DNA from: a virus | Reading direction: 5' to 3' (one strand) | DNA length: 63,152 nucleotides | Virus record (IMG/VR): IMGVR_UViG_3300009506_000026 | Span: 1 to 63,152 of that record | In this document: one piece after another, positions 14,489-23,385 of the stretch | Position numbering within the stretch: the first letter of the stretch is position 1 | Layout: every line of letters starts with the position of its first letter | Position numbers and translations under genes: made by a program | The notes under the pieces: generated by a model | Databases searched by the model: none | What the model was told of the DNA's origin: nothing | Seen by the model: the letters and a program-made list of their open reading frames with translations, nothing else

Positions 14489-14863
14489 GTGAATAATTAC
14501 TCCTTAGACACGGAAGATTATGCAATTTATACCCCTCCTGAAGTACAATATTATTGTTTCGAGGATGACAATGATTCAACTTGTTTTACTTATCAGGAGG
14601 TAAAAACCTTAAAAGGGATGATTGAACAACAAGGAGGATTGCCCATGCCTTCACTTAGTTTGATTATTACAATTGTTGTGGTATGTATAATCACCAACAA
14701 AGTAATTATCCCACGTCTTACGACAATGAAAATACTCAGGTTATTTGCCAGACTAATTTACTGGCCTATAGCTGAGTTGTTTAGATGGTATAAGGATAAA
14801 TGGGAAGATTTTATTGAGGCCGCTGATGAAGCGATAAAAACTCAAAAAAGGAGAAAAAAATGA
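14489..14863 (+). CDS. Membrane-anchored hypothetical protein, 124 aa (GTG start)
   Basis: Acidic N-terminal part (about 1-50), one hydrophobic helix (SLSLIITIVVVCIITNKVII, about 55-74), then a second amphipathic/hydrophobic region (LFARLIYWPIAELFRWY) and a basic tail (TQKRRKK). No catalytic motif. It lies between the clamp and polymerase genes, which is an unusual place for a membrane protein, so a role in membrane attachment of the replisome could be considered. That is speculation. Confidence 0.6.
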   Translation: MNNYSLDTEDYAIYTPPEVQYYCFEDDNDSTCFTYQEVKTLKGMIEQQGGLPMPSLSLIITIVVVCIITNKVIIPRLTTMKILRLFARLIYWPIAELFRWYKDKWEDFIEAADEAIKTQKRRKK

Positions 14864-15021
14864 GGAACGAGGAGGAACAAAAGTGGAAGGATCTTGAAGG
14901 AGGCCTTGTTCATGTTAGAATCAGGAGCGTAATTCCATCGAGTTCCACGGAAGTAAAAGTTATCGGGGAAATCTTGGAAACCGAAGATTACTTTGAGTTA
15001 CTCGTATACATCCAGGAATAA
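14860..15021 (+). CDS. Small protein, 53 aa
   Basis: A 53-codon frame with a clear AAAAGGAGAAAAAA ribosome binding site, starting inside the previous stop (ATGA) and ending at TAA 15019-15021. The product opens MRNEEEQKWKDLEGG and continues with beta-strand-like alternation (VHVRIRSVIPS, EVKVIGEILE, YFELLVYIQE). It resembles a small beta-barrel. Function unknown. Its coupling and good start make it a real gene despite its size. Confidence 0.6.
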   Translation: MRNEEEQKWKDLEGGLVHVRIRSVIPSSSTEVKVIGEILETEDYFELLVYIQE

Positions 15022-15044
15022 GAGGAAGAGGAGCATTACGAATA

Positions 15045-17648
15045 ATGTTCTTCCGAGATGAGGAAATAAAAACACAGGCAGTTAGGAGATATGATCTAAA
15101 AGAGGGTTCTCCTAACTGCATGAAGTGTGGACTGTACCGATTTGTAAAATCCCCTAGGATGCTCTGGTCTGGAAAAGGGGGGATGAAATGTCTGCAACTC
15201 GCGGAAGCTCCAGGAAACGAGGAAGATGAAAGGGGAGAACAGTTTGTTGGCGAAGCGGGATCATTATGGGAGAATCATTTAATGTTTTTAGGACTTGACC
15301 TGAACAGAGATTTCTGGAAGGATAATTCTATAAAGTGTAGACCTTTCGATGTGACCCCAACAGGAACTAAGAACAGGACCCCTAAGAAGGAAGAGATTGA
15401 ACACTGCTACCCCCTACTTGAAGAAACAATAAGACGTTTGAAACCAAGATTCATCTGGTTGCTTGGGGGGAAAGCGGTTGAGGCGTTTTATCTCAATGTC
15501 CCAATAGGGGAGAAGACAATTAATCGTTTTCGTGGTTTGTGTATCCCAGACAGACGCTGGAACTGCTGGGTTCTTCCTTTGTTTCATCCTTCCTATCTAC
15601 TTCGCCAACAAGTTGACAATAATCTTCAATCTGTATTCAGAAGGGACCTTGAAAATGCCGCGGTAAAATTAAATCTGGGGGACATTCCCCCTCTTCCCAA
15701 AGAAAACATCATTCATCTAACTGATTATACCTCACTAATAAACTTTCTTGATAAAATCATCTCTGAAAAATCCCCTATCGTGATCGACTTTGAGACTCTG
15801 GGATACAAGCCCTACTACCCAGAAATGAAAATAGTATCCATTTCAATTTCTCCTATAAATGACGATACCTCTTATGCATTCCCACTGGATTATAATAACT
15901 TTTGGCATGATGCAGATAAATTAGTAATACTCGGGAGATTGCGAGAAATTTTGGAGGATCAAGAAATTCTAAAAATTGCTCAGAATATCAAATTTGAGCA
16001 TGTATGGGCGGCAGTGGCGTTAAACATAATAATTAAAGGGTGGTATTGGGACACGATGCTGGCCTCACACATACAAGACAATCGCTCTCAATTCACCTCG
16101 CTTACCTTTCAGACTTTCATAAATTTTGGTAGAGAACCCTACGACACTGAGATGGAAAGGTATAAACGGGCACAAGGAAAGAGTCAATACAACTCCATGG
16201 ATAAATGCCCTCTAACAAAATTGCTAGACTACAATGCTCTAGACTCTCATTATACAAGGTTGCTTTTACTGAAACAGGAAAAGGAATTCGACAAGGATCC
16301 TGGTCTGATTTTCCCTCGTGATTTCTTCTTCGAAGGTACATTAAAGTTCGCGGATTTGGAAATGAGGGGAATGAACGTGGATGAAGATTACATTGAAAAA
16401 ATGTCGAACTCAGATGGCACGGGGACCATCGATAAAGAAATTCAAACGATAAAGAAGGAGCTATCGGAAGGGGAGGAGTCAAAACGATTTTTTCAGGTCA
16501 AAAGAAAGACCTTAGATATTAACAGCACGAAAGACTTAGGCGAACTGTTCTATAATATATTGGGACACGAAAGGATTTACACGGAGAAAGACAACCTCAG
16601 TGTCGATAAGAACGCACTCTCACTTATGAAAAGTGAGTTCGCGGAAAAGCTTCTCCGATATCGTACCCTGGAGAAAGTAAGGGGAACCTATCTAGCACAA
16701 TTCAAACGCTATGTTTACAAGGGGATGATTCATCCTTTCTTTGATTTAGTTATCCCTGTAACCTATCGTAGCAGTAGTTCAAAATTCAATTTTCACAATC
16801 AACCAAAGAGAGACAAACAAGCTCAAGAGTGGGTTAGAAAAGCGGTAAAACCAAGAAAGGGGCATGGCATTCTAAGTAGTGACTTCTCCGGGATAGAGGT
16901 AGGAATTAGCGCCTGCTACAATAAGGATCCCAATCTGATTGCATACGTCTCGGATAAATCAAAGGACATGCATAGAGATTCAGCTTGTGATCTTTGGATG
17001 TTGCCAAAAGAGGAGATAGAATATTGGATACGATTCTATGCCAAGAACTGTTGGGTGTTCCCACAGTTTTATGGTGATTATTATGTTGGTTGTGCAAGGA
17101 ATCTTTGGCGAAATTGCTTATTATTGAAAACAAATTCGGGGATAATTCTTAAGGATCATCTGTACGAAAAAGGAATAAAGAGGTATGAGGAGTTCGAGGA
17201 GCATTGTAAGGAGCAGCAAGATATTTTTTGGGGCACAAGGTTCCCTATTTATAAACAATGGAAAGAAGATATTCAAATCGAGTATCAAGAAAAGGGGTAC
17301 ATTGAAAGCTATCTTGGATTTAGATTCAGTGGGTATATGAGAAGGAATGAACTGACAAATTATCAGACACAGGGAACGGCGTTTCATGTACTGCTTTGGA
17401 CTTTGATCGAAGTAATGAACGTGGCGGAGGAGGAAGGGTGGGATACACATGCTTTTGGACAGATACATGATGATATGTTGCATGACTGGCACCCGGATGA
17501 ATTGGATCATGTAATTGAGACTATCAACTACTGTGGAACACAAAGGGTGAGAGAGGAATTTGATTGGATTGTTGTACCTCTACGAATCGATCACGAAGTT
17601 TCTGAAATTGATGGAAACTGGTTTGAAATGGAGGAGAAACATAAATGA
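15045..17648 (+). CDS. Family 4/5-type uracil-DNA glycosylase fused to family A DNA polymerase with 3'-5' exonuclease
   Basis: 867 residues, three domains. Residues 1-215: uracil-DNA glycosylase of the iron-sulfur type, with Cys25/Cys28, Cys98 and Cys121 (cluster ligands), EAPGNEED (54-61) and HPSYLLR (181-187). Residues about 235-415: proofreading exonuclease (DFETLG with D248 and E250; QNIKFEH; DALDSHY). Residues about 430-867: family A polymerase, motif A SDFSGIEVGISA (612-623), motif B R663 and K667 with FYG (675-677), motif C HDDML (808-812). The 5'-3' exonuclease is a separate gene at 22105. The fusion suggests replication is linked to uracil removal or recognition. Start: ATG shortly after GAGGAAGAGGAG. 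Confidence 0.88.
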   Translation: MFFRDEEIKTQAVRRYDLKEGSPNCMKCGLYRFVKSPRMLWSGKGGMKCLQLAEAPGNEEDERGEQFVGEAGSLWENHLMFLGLDLNRDFWKDNSIKCRPFDVTPTGTKNRTPKKEEIEHCYPLLEETIRRLKPRFIWLLGGKAVEAFYLNVPIGEKTINRFRGLCIPDRRWNCWVLPLFHPSYLLRQQVDNNLQSVFRRDLENAAVKLNLGDIPPLPKENIIHLTDYTSLINFLDKIISEKSPIVIDFETLGYKPYYPEMKIVSISISPINDDTSYAFPLDYNNFWHDADKLVILGRLREILEDQEILKIAQNIKFEHVWAAVALNIIIKGWYWDTMLASHIQDNRSQFTSLTFQTFINFGREPYDTEMERYKRAQGKSQYNSMDKCPLTKLLDYNALDSHYTRLLLLKQEKEFDKDPGLIFPRDFFFEGTLKFADLEMRGMNVDEDYIEKMSNSDGTGTIDKEIQTIKKELSEGEESKRFFQVKRKTLDINSTKDLGELFYNILGHERIYTEKDNLSVDKNALSLMKSEFAEKLLRYRTLEKVRGTYLAQFKRYVYKGMIHPFFDLVIPVTYRSSSSKFNFHNQPKRDKQAQEWVRKAVKPRKGHGILSSDFSGIEVGISACYNKDPNLIAYVSDKSKDMHRDSACDLWMLPKEEIEYWIRFYAKNCWVFPQFYGDYYVGCARNLWRNCLLLKTNSGIILKDHLYEKGIKRYEEFEEHCKEQQDIFWGTRFPIYKQWKEDIQIEYQEKGYIESYLGFRFSGYMRRNELTNYQTQGTAFHVLLWTLIEVMNVAEEEGWDTHAFGQIHDDMLHDWHPDELDHVIETINYCGTQRVREEFDWIVVPLRIDHEVSEIDGNWFEMEEKHK

Positions 17649-17935
17649 ACGTACAAATGGATGTTAAGTTCGAAGCATTCTTGGTACAGGCTGGGGTTTT
17701 ATTTTTTTCCATTACAAAAGAGGGGTTCAGGGAAATTGAAAAGAGAGAGCCTTATGCCTATGAACACGATGTAAAAAGGAAAGGAAGATACTTAGTGCCT
17801 GCCTTGGATCTATTTGGCCCAAGAAACCTTCTTCACAATAAAAAAATAGTATGTCGCATAACTGTAATGGGAGAAGATGATGAGAATGTGGATGATAAAT
17901 CCAAAAACAATGTGCAGACAACACCTTCTAGGTGA
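17645..17935 (+). CDS. Hypothetical protein, 96 aa
   Basis: Overlaps the polymerase stop by 4 bases (ATGA). Sequence is compact with LVQAGVLFFSITKEGFREIEKRE and a beta-rich centre (GRYLVPALDLFG), ending in an acidic, asparagine-rich tail. A possible regulatory or polymerase-associated protein, but no motif is diagnostic. An ATG at 17657 is an alternative start. The 3' end overlaps the DenV-like gene by 59 bases. Confidence 0.55.
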   Translation: MNVQMDVKFEAFLVQAGVLFFSITKEGFREIEKREPYAYEHDVKRKGRYLVPALDLFGPRNLLHNKKIVCRITVMGEDDENVDDKSKNNVQTTPSR

Positions 17936-18242
17936 GCATGTGGAGTTACACATGATTATTGGATGCTGGAAAAAAATGAAAAGCTTAGAAGGTTACAGGG
18001 ATTTGATCGAACTACATTCAGTTCCACAAAGACACCTTTTCATCTCGGAGGAAATGAAAAGGAGAGGGTATAATCATCATAGTCCTATCACGGTGAATCT
18101 AATAACTAAACTCCCAGTGCTTGGTTACGTTGACAGAAAAAAATCCAGAGAGGCACTGCACGAAAGATGCCCTGTTTGTAAGAGAATGTGGGAGGAATAT
18201 TATGACCTTGCAAGTCGCCTATCGACCACCTTCGCTCGATGA
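17877..18242 (+). CDS. Pyrimidine-dimer DNA glycosylase/endonuclease V-like protein
   Basis: About 120 residues. After the start, WMINPKTMCRQHLLGEHVE matches the subfamily of DenV/T4 endonuclease V-like proteins in which C-R-x-H-LLGEH-x-E is followed by H-x-hydrophobic. RGYNHHSPI is the second signature. These enzymes cut at UV-induced dimers or act as abasic-site lyases. The ATG pair at 17877/17880 leaves the exact N-terminus, important in DenV chemistry, undecided: the second gives M-R-M-W, the form usual for this subfamily. Overlaps the clamp loader gene by 41 bases. Confidence 0.7.
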   Translation: MMRMWMINPKTMCRQHLLGEHVELHMIIGCWKKMKSLEGYRDLIELHSVPQRHLFISEEMKRRGYNHHSPITVNLITKLPVLGYVDRKKSREALHERCPVCKRMWEEYYDLASRLSTTFAR

Positions 18243-19158
18243 ATTTATTGGAAATGAGGAAGCGATAGAAAGTTTAAAATCTGTATTGGACAGAGGAGAT
18301 GTTCCAGCAAGTTTCCTATTTACAGGTCCCCCTGGATGTGGTAAAACCACGTTAGCTTTCGTCATAAAAAATCATCTGAAAATAGACGACATGGATTTTC
18401 GTCATTACAACACGGCTAATACCCGAGGGATAGACACGATCCGAGATATCATCGATACGCTGAATTATTGTGCAGCAGGGGGAGAAAGGAAGCTGTATCT
18501 GCTTGATGAATGTCACCAGATCACGGGCGCCGCAGCCGAGAGCATGTTGAAGATGTTGGAGGAACCCCCAAAACATTGTCACTTTGTTTTATGCACATCG
18601 GAACCCGAGAAAATAAAGCCCAATACTTTACGAGCTATTCGGCGCCGCTGCTTCGAACTGCAACTAAAACCCTTAAGCTTCGACCAACTACAACAGCTTT
18701 TGGAGGAAATACTAGAGGCAGAGGGATTCAATCCGAAAGAATACCCTCAAGAAATTCTGGACAAAATTGTAGCCAACTGTTGGGGAAGTCCAGGGCAGGC
18801 TCTTAAACTTCTGGATTCAGTAATCAATATGGACGATCCAGAAAAGATAATGAAGGCACTGGATCAGTTACAAATAAATGAAGGATCGATTCTGGTGATC
18901 TGTCAAACATTGACGGATATTAGAATAAATGAGGAGACCAGGTGGGAAAGAGTGAGGAAGGAACTCAAAGGATTGCCCGATGAACCGGAAAGCATTCGTT
19001 ATGCCATTTTAGGGTACTTTGAGAAGGCACTAATCAGTAATCCACCTAATCTCACACTAAGAAATGTGACCACCTGTTTCATAGACAGTGTTATGTATTC
19101 GGGCAGAGCAGGTTTGTATTTGGCCTGTCAAATGGCTTGCTTAATAGGAGGGAAGTAG
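18202..19158 (+). CDS. Clamp loader AAA+ ATPase (DnaX/RFC-like)
   Basis: 318 residues from the ATG at 18202, which has GGGAGGAATATT upstream. An earlier in-frame start at 18121 would read out of the DenV-like gene. YRPPSLDEFIGNEEA (the RFC/DnaX box I), Walker A GPPGCGKTT (42-50), Walker B LYLLDECHQ (98-106, with D102 E103), sensor-1-like LCTSEPEKI and the RRRCFEL arginine-finger region are all present. It should load the DnaN-like clamp at 13449. Only one loader subunit is visible, so it probably forms a homo-oligomer. Confidence 0.9.
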   Translation: MTLQVAYRPPSLDEFIGNEEAIESLKSVLDRGDVPASFLFTGPPGCGKTTLAFVIKNHLKIDDMDFRHYNTANTRGIDTIRDIIDTLNYCAAGGERKLYLLDECHQITGAAAESMLKMLEEPPKHCHFVLCTSEPEKIKPNTLRAIRRRCFELQLKPLSFDQLQQLLEEILEAEGFNPKEYPQEILDKIVANCWGSPGQALKLLDSVINMDDPEKIMKALDQLQINEGSILVICQTLTDIRINEETRWERVRKELKGLPDEPESIRYAILGYFEKALISNPPNLTLRNVTTCFIDSVMYSGRAGLYLACQMACLIGGK

Positions 19159-19159
19159 T

Positions 19160-19378
19160 ATGGAATACCTGGTGGCAACGAAGTGGGAAGTGAAGCTTTA
19201 TAGAGTAAAACACCCAAAGGGATTAGATGGCTGGTTTGTTAAAGATGGCCTAATTTGTTTTTATTATGACGGAACTACAAGTGATAGGGTTATACGATTT
19301 ACATTTAATAAGGATGAAGTTGTCTTCATTGAGGAGATTGAAAATGATCAACCAGAACTTAGAGAGGGATCCAACTAG
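19160..19378 (+). CDS. Hypothetical protein, 72 aa
   Basis: Small beta-rich protein (EVKLYRVKHPKGLDGWFVKD, LICFYYDGTT, VIRFTFNKDEVVFIEEIE). Starts one base after the clamp loader stop and overlaps the next gene by 35 bases. The fold could be a small SH3- or OB-like barrel, but the family is unknown. Co-transcribed with replication and recombination genes. Confidence 0.55.
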   Translation: MEYLVATKWEVKLYRVKHPKGLDGWFVKDGLICFYYDGTTSDRVIRFTFNKDEVVFIEEIENDQPELREGSN

Positions 19379-19871
19379 TGACCTGCAAATCAAACTTGAG
19401 TCACTTGAATATGAATGCAAGATTCAGGCGGAGCTTTTTCACTACTGGGGGAAAAAGGCGATAGCCATAAACAGAAAGCTAAGAGAAAAAAAATCAGAAC
19501 TTCAAAAAAAGAAAGGAGAATTGGACTTATATTATCGAAAGAATTGGGAAGAACTTGTCGGGACACGATTGAGTGAGATTCAAGTTCAAACTCATGTGGA
19601 AAAGGATGAGGAATATCTTGAAGTTCAAAAGGAATTTTGGGACTTGGAAGACAAGGCGGCGGAATTGGAATCGATTAAGTGGGCATTGACTCACAAGAAG
19701 GAATCTTTGGGTTTCTTGAGTCACTTATGGGCGAGTGGCTACTTCGCACACCCAAAAGTTAGCCCAGAATTTACAGAGATGATGGATCAATATCGAGAGG
19801 AACAAACCCAGAAGGTATTAGATGGGGACAAAAATTTTCAAAAAATCGTAAGGAGAAAAAAGGATGACTAG
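19344..19871 (+). CDS. Recombination mediator, UvsY-like
   Basis: 175 residues from the ATG at 19344 (GAGGAGATTGAAA upstream). The protein is helical: an early helix ECKIQAELFHYWGKKAIAINR, a charged helix, then KDEEYLEVQKEFWDLEDKAAELESIKWAL and SLGFLSHLWASGYFAHP. This order (short helix, KxxxL..K helix, D..Y..V...L helix, hydrophobic C-terminal helix) is that of T4 UvsY and related mediators. They load the recombinase on SSB-coated single-stranded DNA. The genes for an SSB and RecA-like recombinase follow directly, which strengthens the call. Confidence 0.72.
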   Translation: MINQNLERDPTSDLQIKLESLEYECKIQAELFHYWGKKAIAINRKLREKKSELQKKKGELDLYYRKNWEELVGTRLSEIQVQTHVEKDEEYLEVQKEFWDLEDKAAELESIKWALTHKKESLGFLSHLWASGYFAHPKVSPEFTEMMDQYREEQTQKVLDGDKNFQKIVRRKKDD

Positions 19872-20982
19872 TTTAGCAGACAGAATCCGTCAGATGGAAA
19901 CCGATCTACAAGAACAGGCCATGAAGTCCTTGAAGGATAAGGATGAGTACCCAAGCGATTTCGGGAGCATGTTTATTTCTAACAAGATTCCAAAAGGGGT
20001 TGAGTTCTGGCAGCCCGATCGAAAGCACAAAACTGTGGATGGTAGGCATTTGGTTGATATAATCCCCCACATAGCAGGTCCCAACAATCCAAAATGTGAT
20101 GAGGGAAAGGGAGCGTACAAAGTCGATTATTGGAGACATGCTGGATATGGGCCTAACGCCACACCCTTTTGTTGCACATCAAAAACTTGGAAAGAAAGGG
20201 ATGCAGCCTGTGATTATTTGGCGTTGAGAAACTTGGACAAAGATGTTTGGAACCGTCTTCGATCTAAAAGGTACACTTCCTATCTCGTGTGGCCACACGA
20301 TACCCCGGAATTGGAGAGAGAGGGGATAAAGATTTGGGACGTTGCTCATTGGTTCTTTGAGAATCACATTGCTGAATTGCAGGTTAATCCCGAAGGAGGG
20401 GGGATTCTCTCTTGGTATACTTCTTCTGAGGAAGGGCTGTCCATAGCCTTCTCAATCGATGATTCTGGACACTATGAGGATGATTCTGGACAGAAACGGC
20501 AGTCGTTTACATATAAGGGGCACAGATTCTTTCCCAGGAAGAAGGCTATTCCTTCTTGGGTCCTCGAACAGTCCTTCTCACTTGACGAAGCAATGATCCT
20601 TCGCCCTTCTTACGAAGATACCGAAAAATGGTTCTATGGCGCAGTTGGGAAAAAGAGAATTGATGAAACACAGAATGGGGAGCCCTCCTCAAAAAATGAG
20701 GAAAGAAAATCGGAACCTATAGAAAGACCCTCAAAGGATCATTTACCAGATGAATGCCCCTCAGGACACAGATTCGGGGAAATAAAGGAGCACCCCGAAT
20801 GTGATTCCTGCGTTGTGTTCGACAATTGCAGTGATTTTCACGACATGATGAAGAGGGACAGAATGAAGGACGAAGAACCTCAGAAAACAGAGCCAGAATC
20901 AGCTCCTGCTGAGGAAAGTCCCCGTACCCCTTCCCCTACTACTCAAAGAAAGGGTATAATCAGAAGACGGAGAGATTCATAA
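19864..20982 (+). CDS. Single-stranded DNA-binding protein, gp32-like
   Basis: 372 residues. The first 250 residues resemble the gp32-type core (FISNKIPKGVEFW, VDIIPHIAGPNNP, HAGYGPNATPFCC). A variable acidic linker follows, then a Cys/His cluster near the C-terminus (CPSGHRFGE, then ECDSCVVFDNC), which is characteristic of many gp32-like SSBs of tailed phages. The tail ends KGIIRRRRDS. Expected to coat single-stranded DNA at the fork and in recombination. Overlaps the mediator gene by 8 bases; the recombinase gene follows by 1 base. Confidence 0.72.
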   Translation: MTSLADRIRQMETDLQEQAMKSLKDKDEYPSDFGSMFISNKIPKGVEFWQPDRKHKTVDGRHLVDIIPHIAGPNNPKCDEGKGAYKVDYWRHAGYGPNATPFCCTSKTWKERDAACDYLALRNLDKDVWNRLRSKRYTSYLVWPHDTPELEREGIKIWDVAHWFFENHIAELQVNPEGGGILSWYTSSEEGLSIAFSIDDSGHYEDDSGQKRQSFTYKGHRFFPRKKAIPSWVLEQSFSLDEAMILRPSYEDTEKWFYGAVGKKRIDETQNGEPSSKNEERKSEPIERPSKDHLPDECPSGHRFGEIKEHPECDSCVVFDNCSDFHDMMKRDRMKDEEPQKTEPESAPAEESPRTPSPTTQRKGIIRRRRDS

Positions 20983-20983
20983 A

Positions 20984-22108
20984 ATGGAACTTATTCGAAA
21001 GGGAACCATGCCTGTTAGTGAACAGAAGGAAGAACCACAAGATTCCTTCTTTGAAGAGGATGATGATATCTCAACGGATAAGGAGCACCTTTTACCCACT
21101 GGTAGCACTTTGCTGAACCTTCAATTGTCAGATAGATGGTACGGTGGGTACCCTATTGGTAGGATTATCAGTCTTGTTGGAGAATCGGAGGCAGGTAAAT
21201 CTTTATGTGCTTTGACATGCTTTGCGGAGACCTCTCTCTATGAACGATTTGACAGATATAGATTTATACTCGACCCCGCGGAGCATGGTGTAATGTTTGA
21301 CATAAAGAAAATGTTTGGAGAGGAAATAGCAAGGAGAATTGAAATTCTGCCGGACAAGGATTCCTCCGATACCGTGGAAGATTTCTTCTCTAACTTTCGA
21401 AAAGTTCTAAAGAAAGGGGAGCCCTTTATCTACGTTCTGGATTCACTGGACTCTCTGACATGCTTGGCGGAATTGGCAAGGGCGGATGAAATTGAGGAAA
21501 AAGGAGAGGCATCCGCCTCTTACCAAACAGAGAAAGCAAGGATGATATCACAGCTTCTTAGAGTGACAAAAAAGGACATAAAGACCACAGAAGGGCTGTT
21601 AATTCTTATCCATCAAACCCGTGATCTGATTCAAACGGCAAGTAAATTTAAAGCGAAACCCGTGGTAGAATCTGGAATACCCGGAAAGACTAAGGGAGGG
21701 GGCAGAGCGGCGAAGTTCTATGATTCGGTTGAAATATGGGCAACGGGAAAGCCCATCATACAAACTATAAGAGGGATGGAAAAAATCGTTGGGACCTCGG
21801 CTAAACTAAAAGTAACCAAGAACAGAATCACAGGGAAGAAAGGAAAAGTCAATCTAATTATGAATCATTATTATGGGGGGATTGACGATTTGACCAGCTG
21901 TGTAGAGTTCCTTGTGGAGACAGGCGCTTGGAAAAAGGAAGTTAATTCTATTGTCCCAACTATGGGACTCGAAAAAGGAATGATGCCTAAGATTATCAAC
22001 CAGATAGAAACGAAGTGTTTAGAGGTGGAAGTGCAGAAGTTGGTAGGACAGGTCTGGCAAGAAATAGAGGAAGCTTGCAAACCAAATAGAAAGCCACGAT
22101 ACTCATGA
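20984..22108 (+). CDS. RecA/UvsX-type recombinase
   Basis: 374 residues with LPTGSTLLNLQLSDRWYGGYPIGRI, the N-terminal RecA/RadA strand, and Walker A GESEAGKS (66-73). Walker B is FIYVLDSLDSL, followed by a RecA-like L2 segment (TRDLIQTASKF and GGGRAAKFYDSVEIW). It lacks the extended C-terminal domain of bacterial RecA, as in phage UvsX/Sak4-like proteins. It should catalyse strand exchange with the UvsY-like mediator and SSB. The extreme N-terminus, MELIRKG, resembles the KLIRKG motif found elsewhere in this genome. Confidence 0.85.
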   Translation: MELIRKGTMPVSEQKEEPQDSFFEEDDDISTDKEHLLPTGSTLLNLQLSDRWYGGYPIGRIISLVGESEAGKSLCALTCFAETSLYERFDRYRFILDPAEHGVMFDIKKMFGEEIARRIEILPDKDSSDTVEDFFSNFRKVLKKGEPFIYVLDSLDSLTCLAELARADEIEEKGEASASYQTEKARMISQLLRVTKKDIKTTEGLLILIHQTRDLIQTASKFKAKPVVESGIPGKTKGGGRAAKFYDSVEIWATGKPIIQTIRGMEKIVGTSAKLKVTKNRITGKKGKVNLIMNHYYGGIDDLTSCVEFLVETGAWKKEVNSIVPTMGLEKGMMPKIINQIETKCLEVEVQKLVGQVWQEIEEACKPNRKPRYS

Positions 22109-22965
22109 AAACCTTGATCACCGTTGACTGTCATGCGATGTGTCATAGAATCCGTTACGGTATGGGTGGAATTGAACTATCCACAGATAATTCAAACACC
22201 GAGATAGTTTTTGGTTTCATGGTTCAATTGCATCAATTGGCTACCAAGTTTGAAACTAACCTATTCGCTTTTGCTTGGGACAGCAGCAAAAATTTCAGAG
22301 AGGATATAGATTCAGACTATAAGCGCAATCGAAAAAACGTGGAGAAAACAAAGGAAGAATATGATCAGGATAGAAAAGCACGATGGCAGTTTACTCGTTT
22401 ACGTGTGGATGTACTTCCTCGATTGGGATTTAGGAACAACTTCATCCAAACAGGGCTTGAAGCGGACGACCTTATCGCCAGTATCGTTTGCACCAATGAA
22501 TACAACCATATCATTGTTTCCCGAGACAGCGACCTCTATCAACTCCTACACCCCACAGTCCGAATGTATGATTCTCAGACTAAAAAGGAGTTTACTTATC
22601 CAGACTTCATGCTAAGATATGGGATAAGACCGGGGGTATGGGCGAAGGTAAAGGCAATTGCAGGGTGCCCTACAGACAATGTAATGGGAATACCCGGAGT
22701 AGGAGAAAAGACAGCCATTAGATATTTAAGAGAGGAACTCCCTGCAAAAAACAAAGCTTTTCAATTGATTGTTGACTCCTCTGATAAAATAAATCATAAT
22801 TTAGAATTAGTCGAATTACCCTTCCATGAAACACAGGAAACTCCTATAGTGGAACACGAATTATATCAAAAGGACTTCTTAACCGTGTTCGAAAAACTTA
22901 AATTCAAGTCTTTTCTATCGGCTTCTAATTTCAATGAGTGGGTAAAAGCTTTTAGGTTGGTATGA
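22105..22965 (+). CDS. 5'-3' exonuclease / flap endonuclease (FEN-like)
   Basis: 286 residues. DCHAM at the start, FAWDSSKNFREDI with basic YKRNRK, GLEADDLIASI, SRDSDLYQLL and the helix-hairpin-helix PGVGEKTAIRYL give the metal and DNA-binding set of the PolI N-terminal/T5 flap nuclease family. It should remove RNA primers and flaps, the job of the 5' domain missing from the polymerase at 15045. Overlaps the recombinase stop by 4 bases. Confidence 0.9.
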   Translation: MKTLITVDCHAMCHRIRYGMGGIELSTDNSNTEIVFGFMVQLHQLATKFETNLFAFAWDSSKNFREDIDSDYKRNRKNVEKTKEEYDQDRKARWQFTRLRVDVLPRLGFRNNFIQTGLEADDLIASIVCTNEYNHIIVSRDSDLYQLLHPTVRMYDSQTKKEFTYPDFMLRYGIRPGVWAKVKAIAGCPTDNVMGIPGVGEKTAIRYLREELPAKNKAFQLIVDSSDKINHNLELVELPFHETQETPIVEHELYQKDFLTVFEKLKFKSFLSASNFNEWVKAFRLV

Positions 22966-22966
22966 T

Positions 22967-23383
22967 ATGGATAGAGAAAAGAAAGCCCGAATAGCCCGTC
23001 AGAACAAGCGCAGGAGCAAACAGGATCAAACAAAATCAGCTCAAATGATGGGGATGGAAAATGTAGCAGGACTAGCGGGAGAAGATGCAAGGAGTCATTG
23101 CTTCTCTGGAGAATGGAAATGTCTGAAAAGATTCGCAGGAGAAAAGTATCTGGAACAAGCGGAGAAGAACTGCCCTGAAGGGAAGATTCCATTAGTAAAG
23201 GTACATATAGTTGGTGAGCGTAGAGAGGATGACATTCTGATGTTCCGATTTAGGCATTGGCAGAAGGTTTGCAGACCCGAACTTTATTCTCCTCCAAGAG
23301 AACCCAGCAGAAAGGAGGTCACGAAGGAAGTCAAATTCAACGAACAACCTAAAACCCAACTAAAACTAATAAGAAAGGGGTAA
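22967..23383 (+). CDS. Hypothetical protein with C-terminal LKLIRKG motif, 138 aa
   Basis: Highly basic N-terminus (KKARIARQNKRRSKQDQTK), a cysteine pair further in (SHCFSGEWKC), and a C-terminal tail ending QPKTQLKLIRKG, which resembles KPKLIR tails on proteins at 792 and 59003. A nucleic-acid-binding role fits the charge, but no family is recognised. It is followed by the Hc1-like gene after 2 bases. Confidence 0.6.
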   Translation: MDREKKARIARQNKRRSKQDQTKSAQMMGMENVAGLAGEDARSHCFSGEWKCLKRFAGEKYLEQAEKNCPEGKIPLVKVHIVGERREDDILMFRFRHWQKVCRPELYSPPREPSRKEVTKEVKFNEQPKTQLKLIRKG

Positions 23384-23385
23384 AA

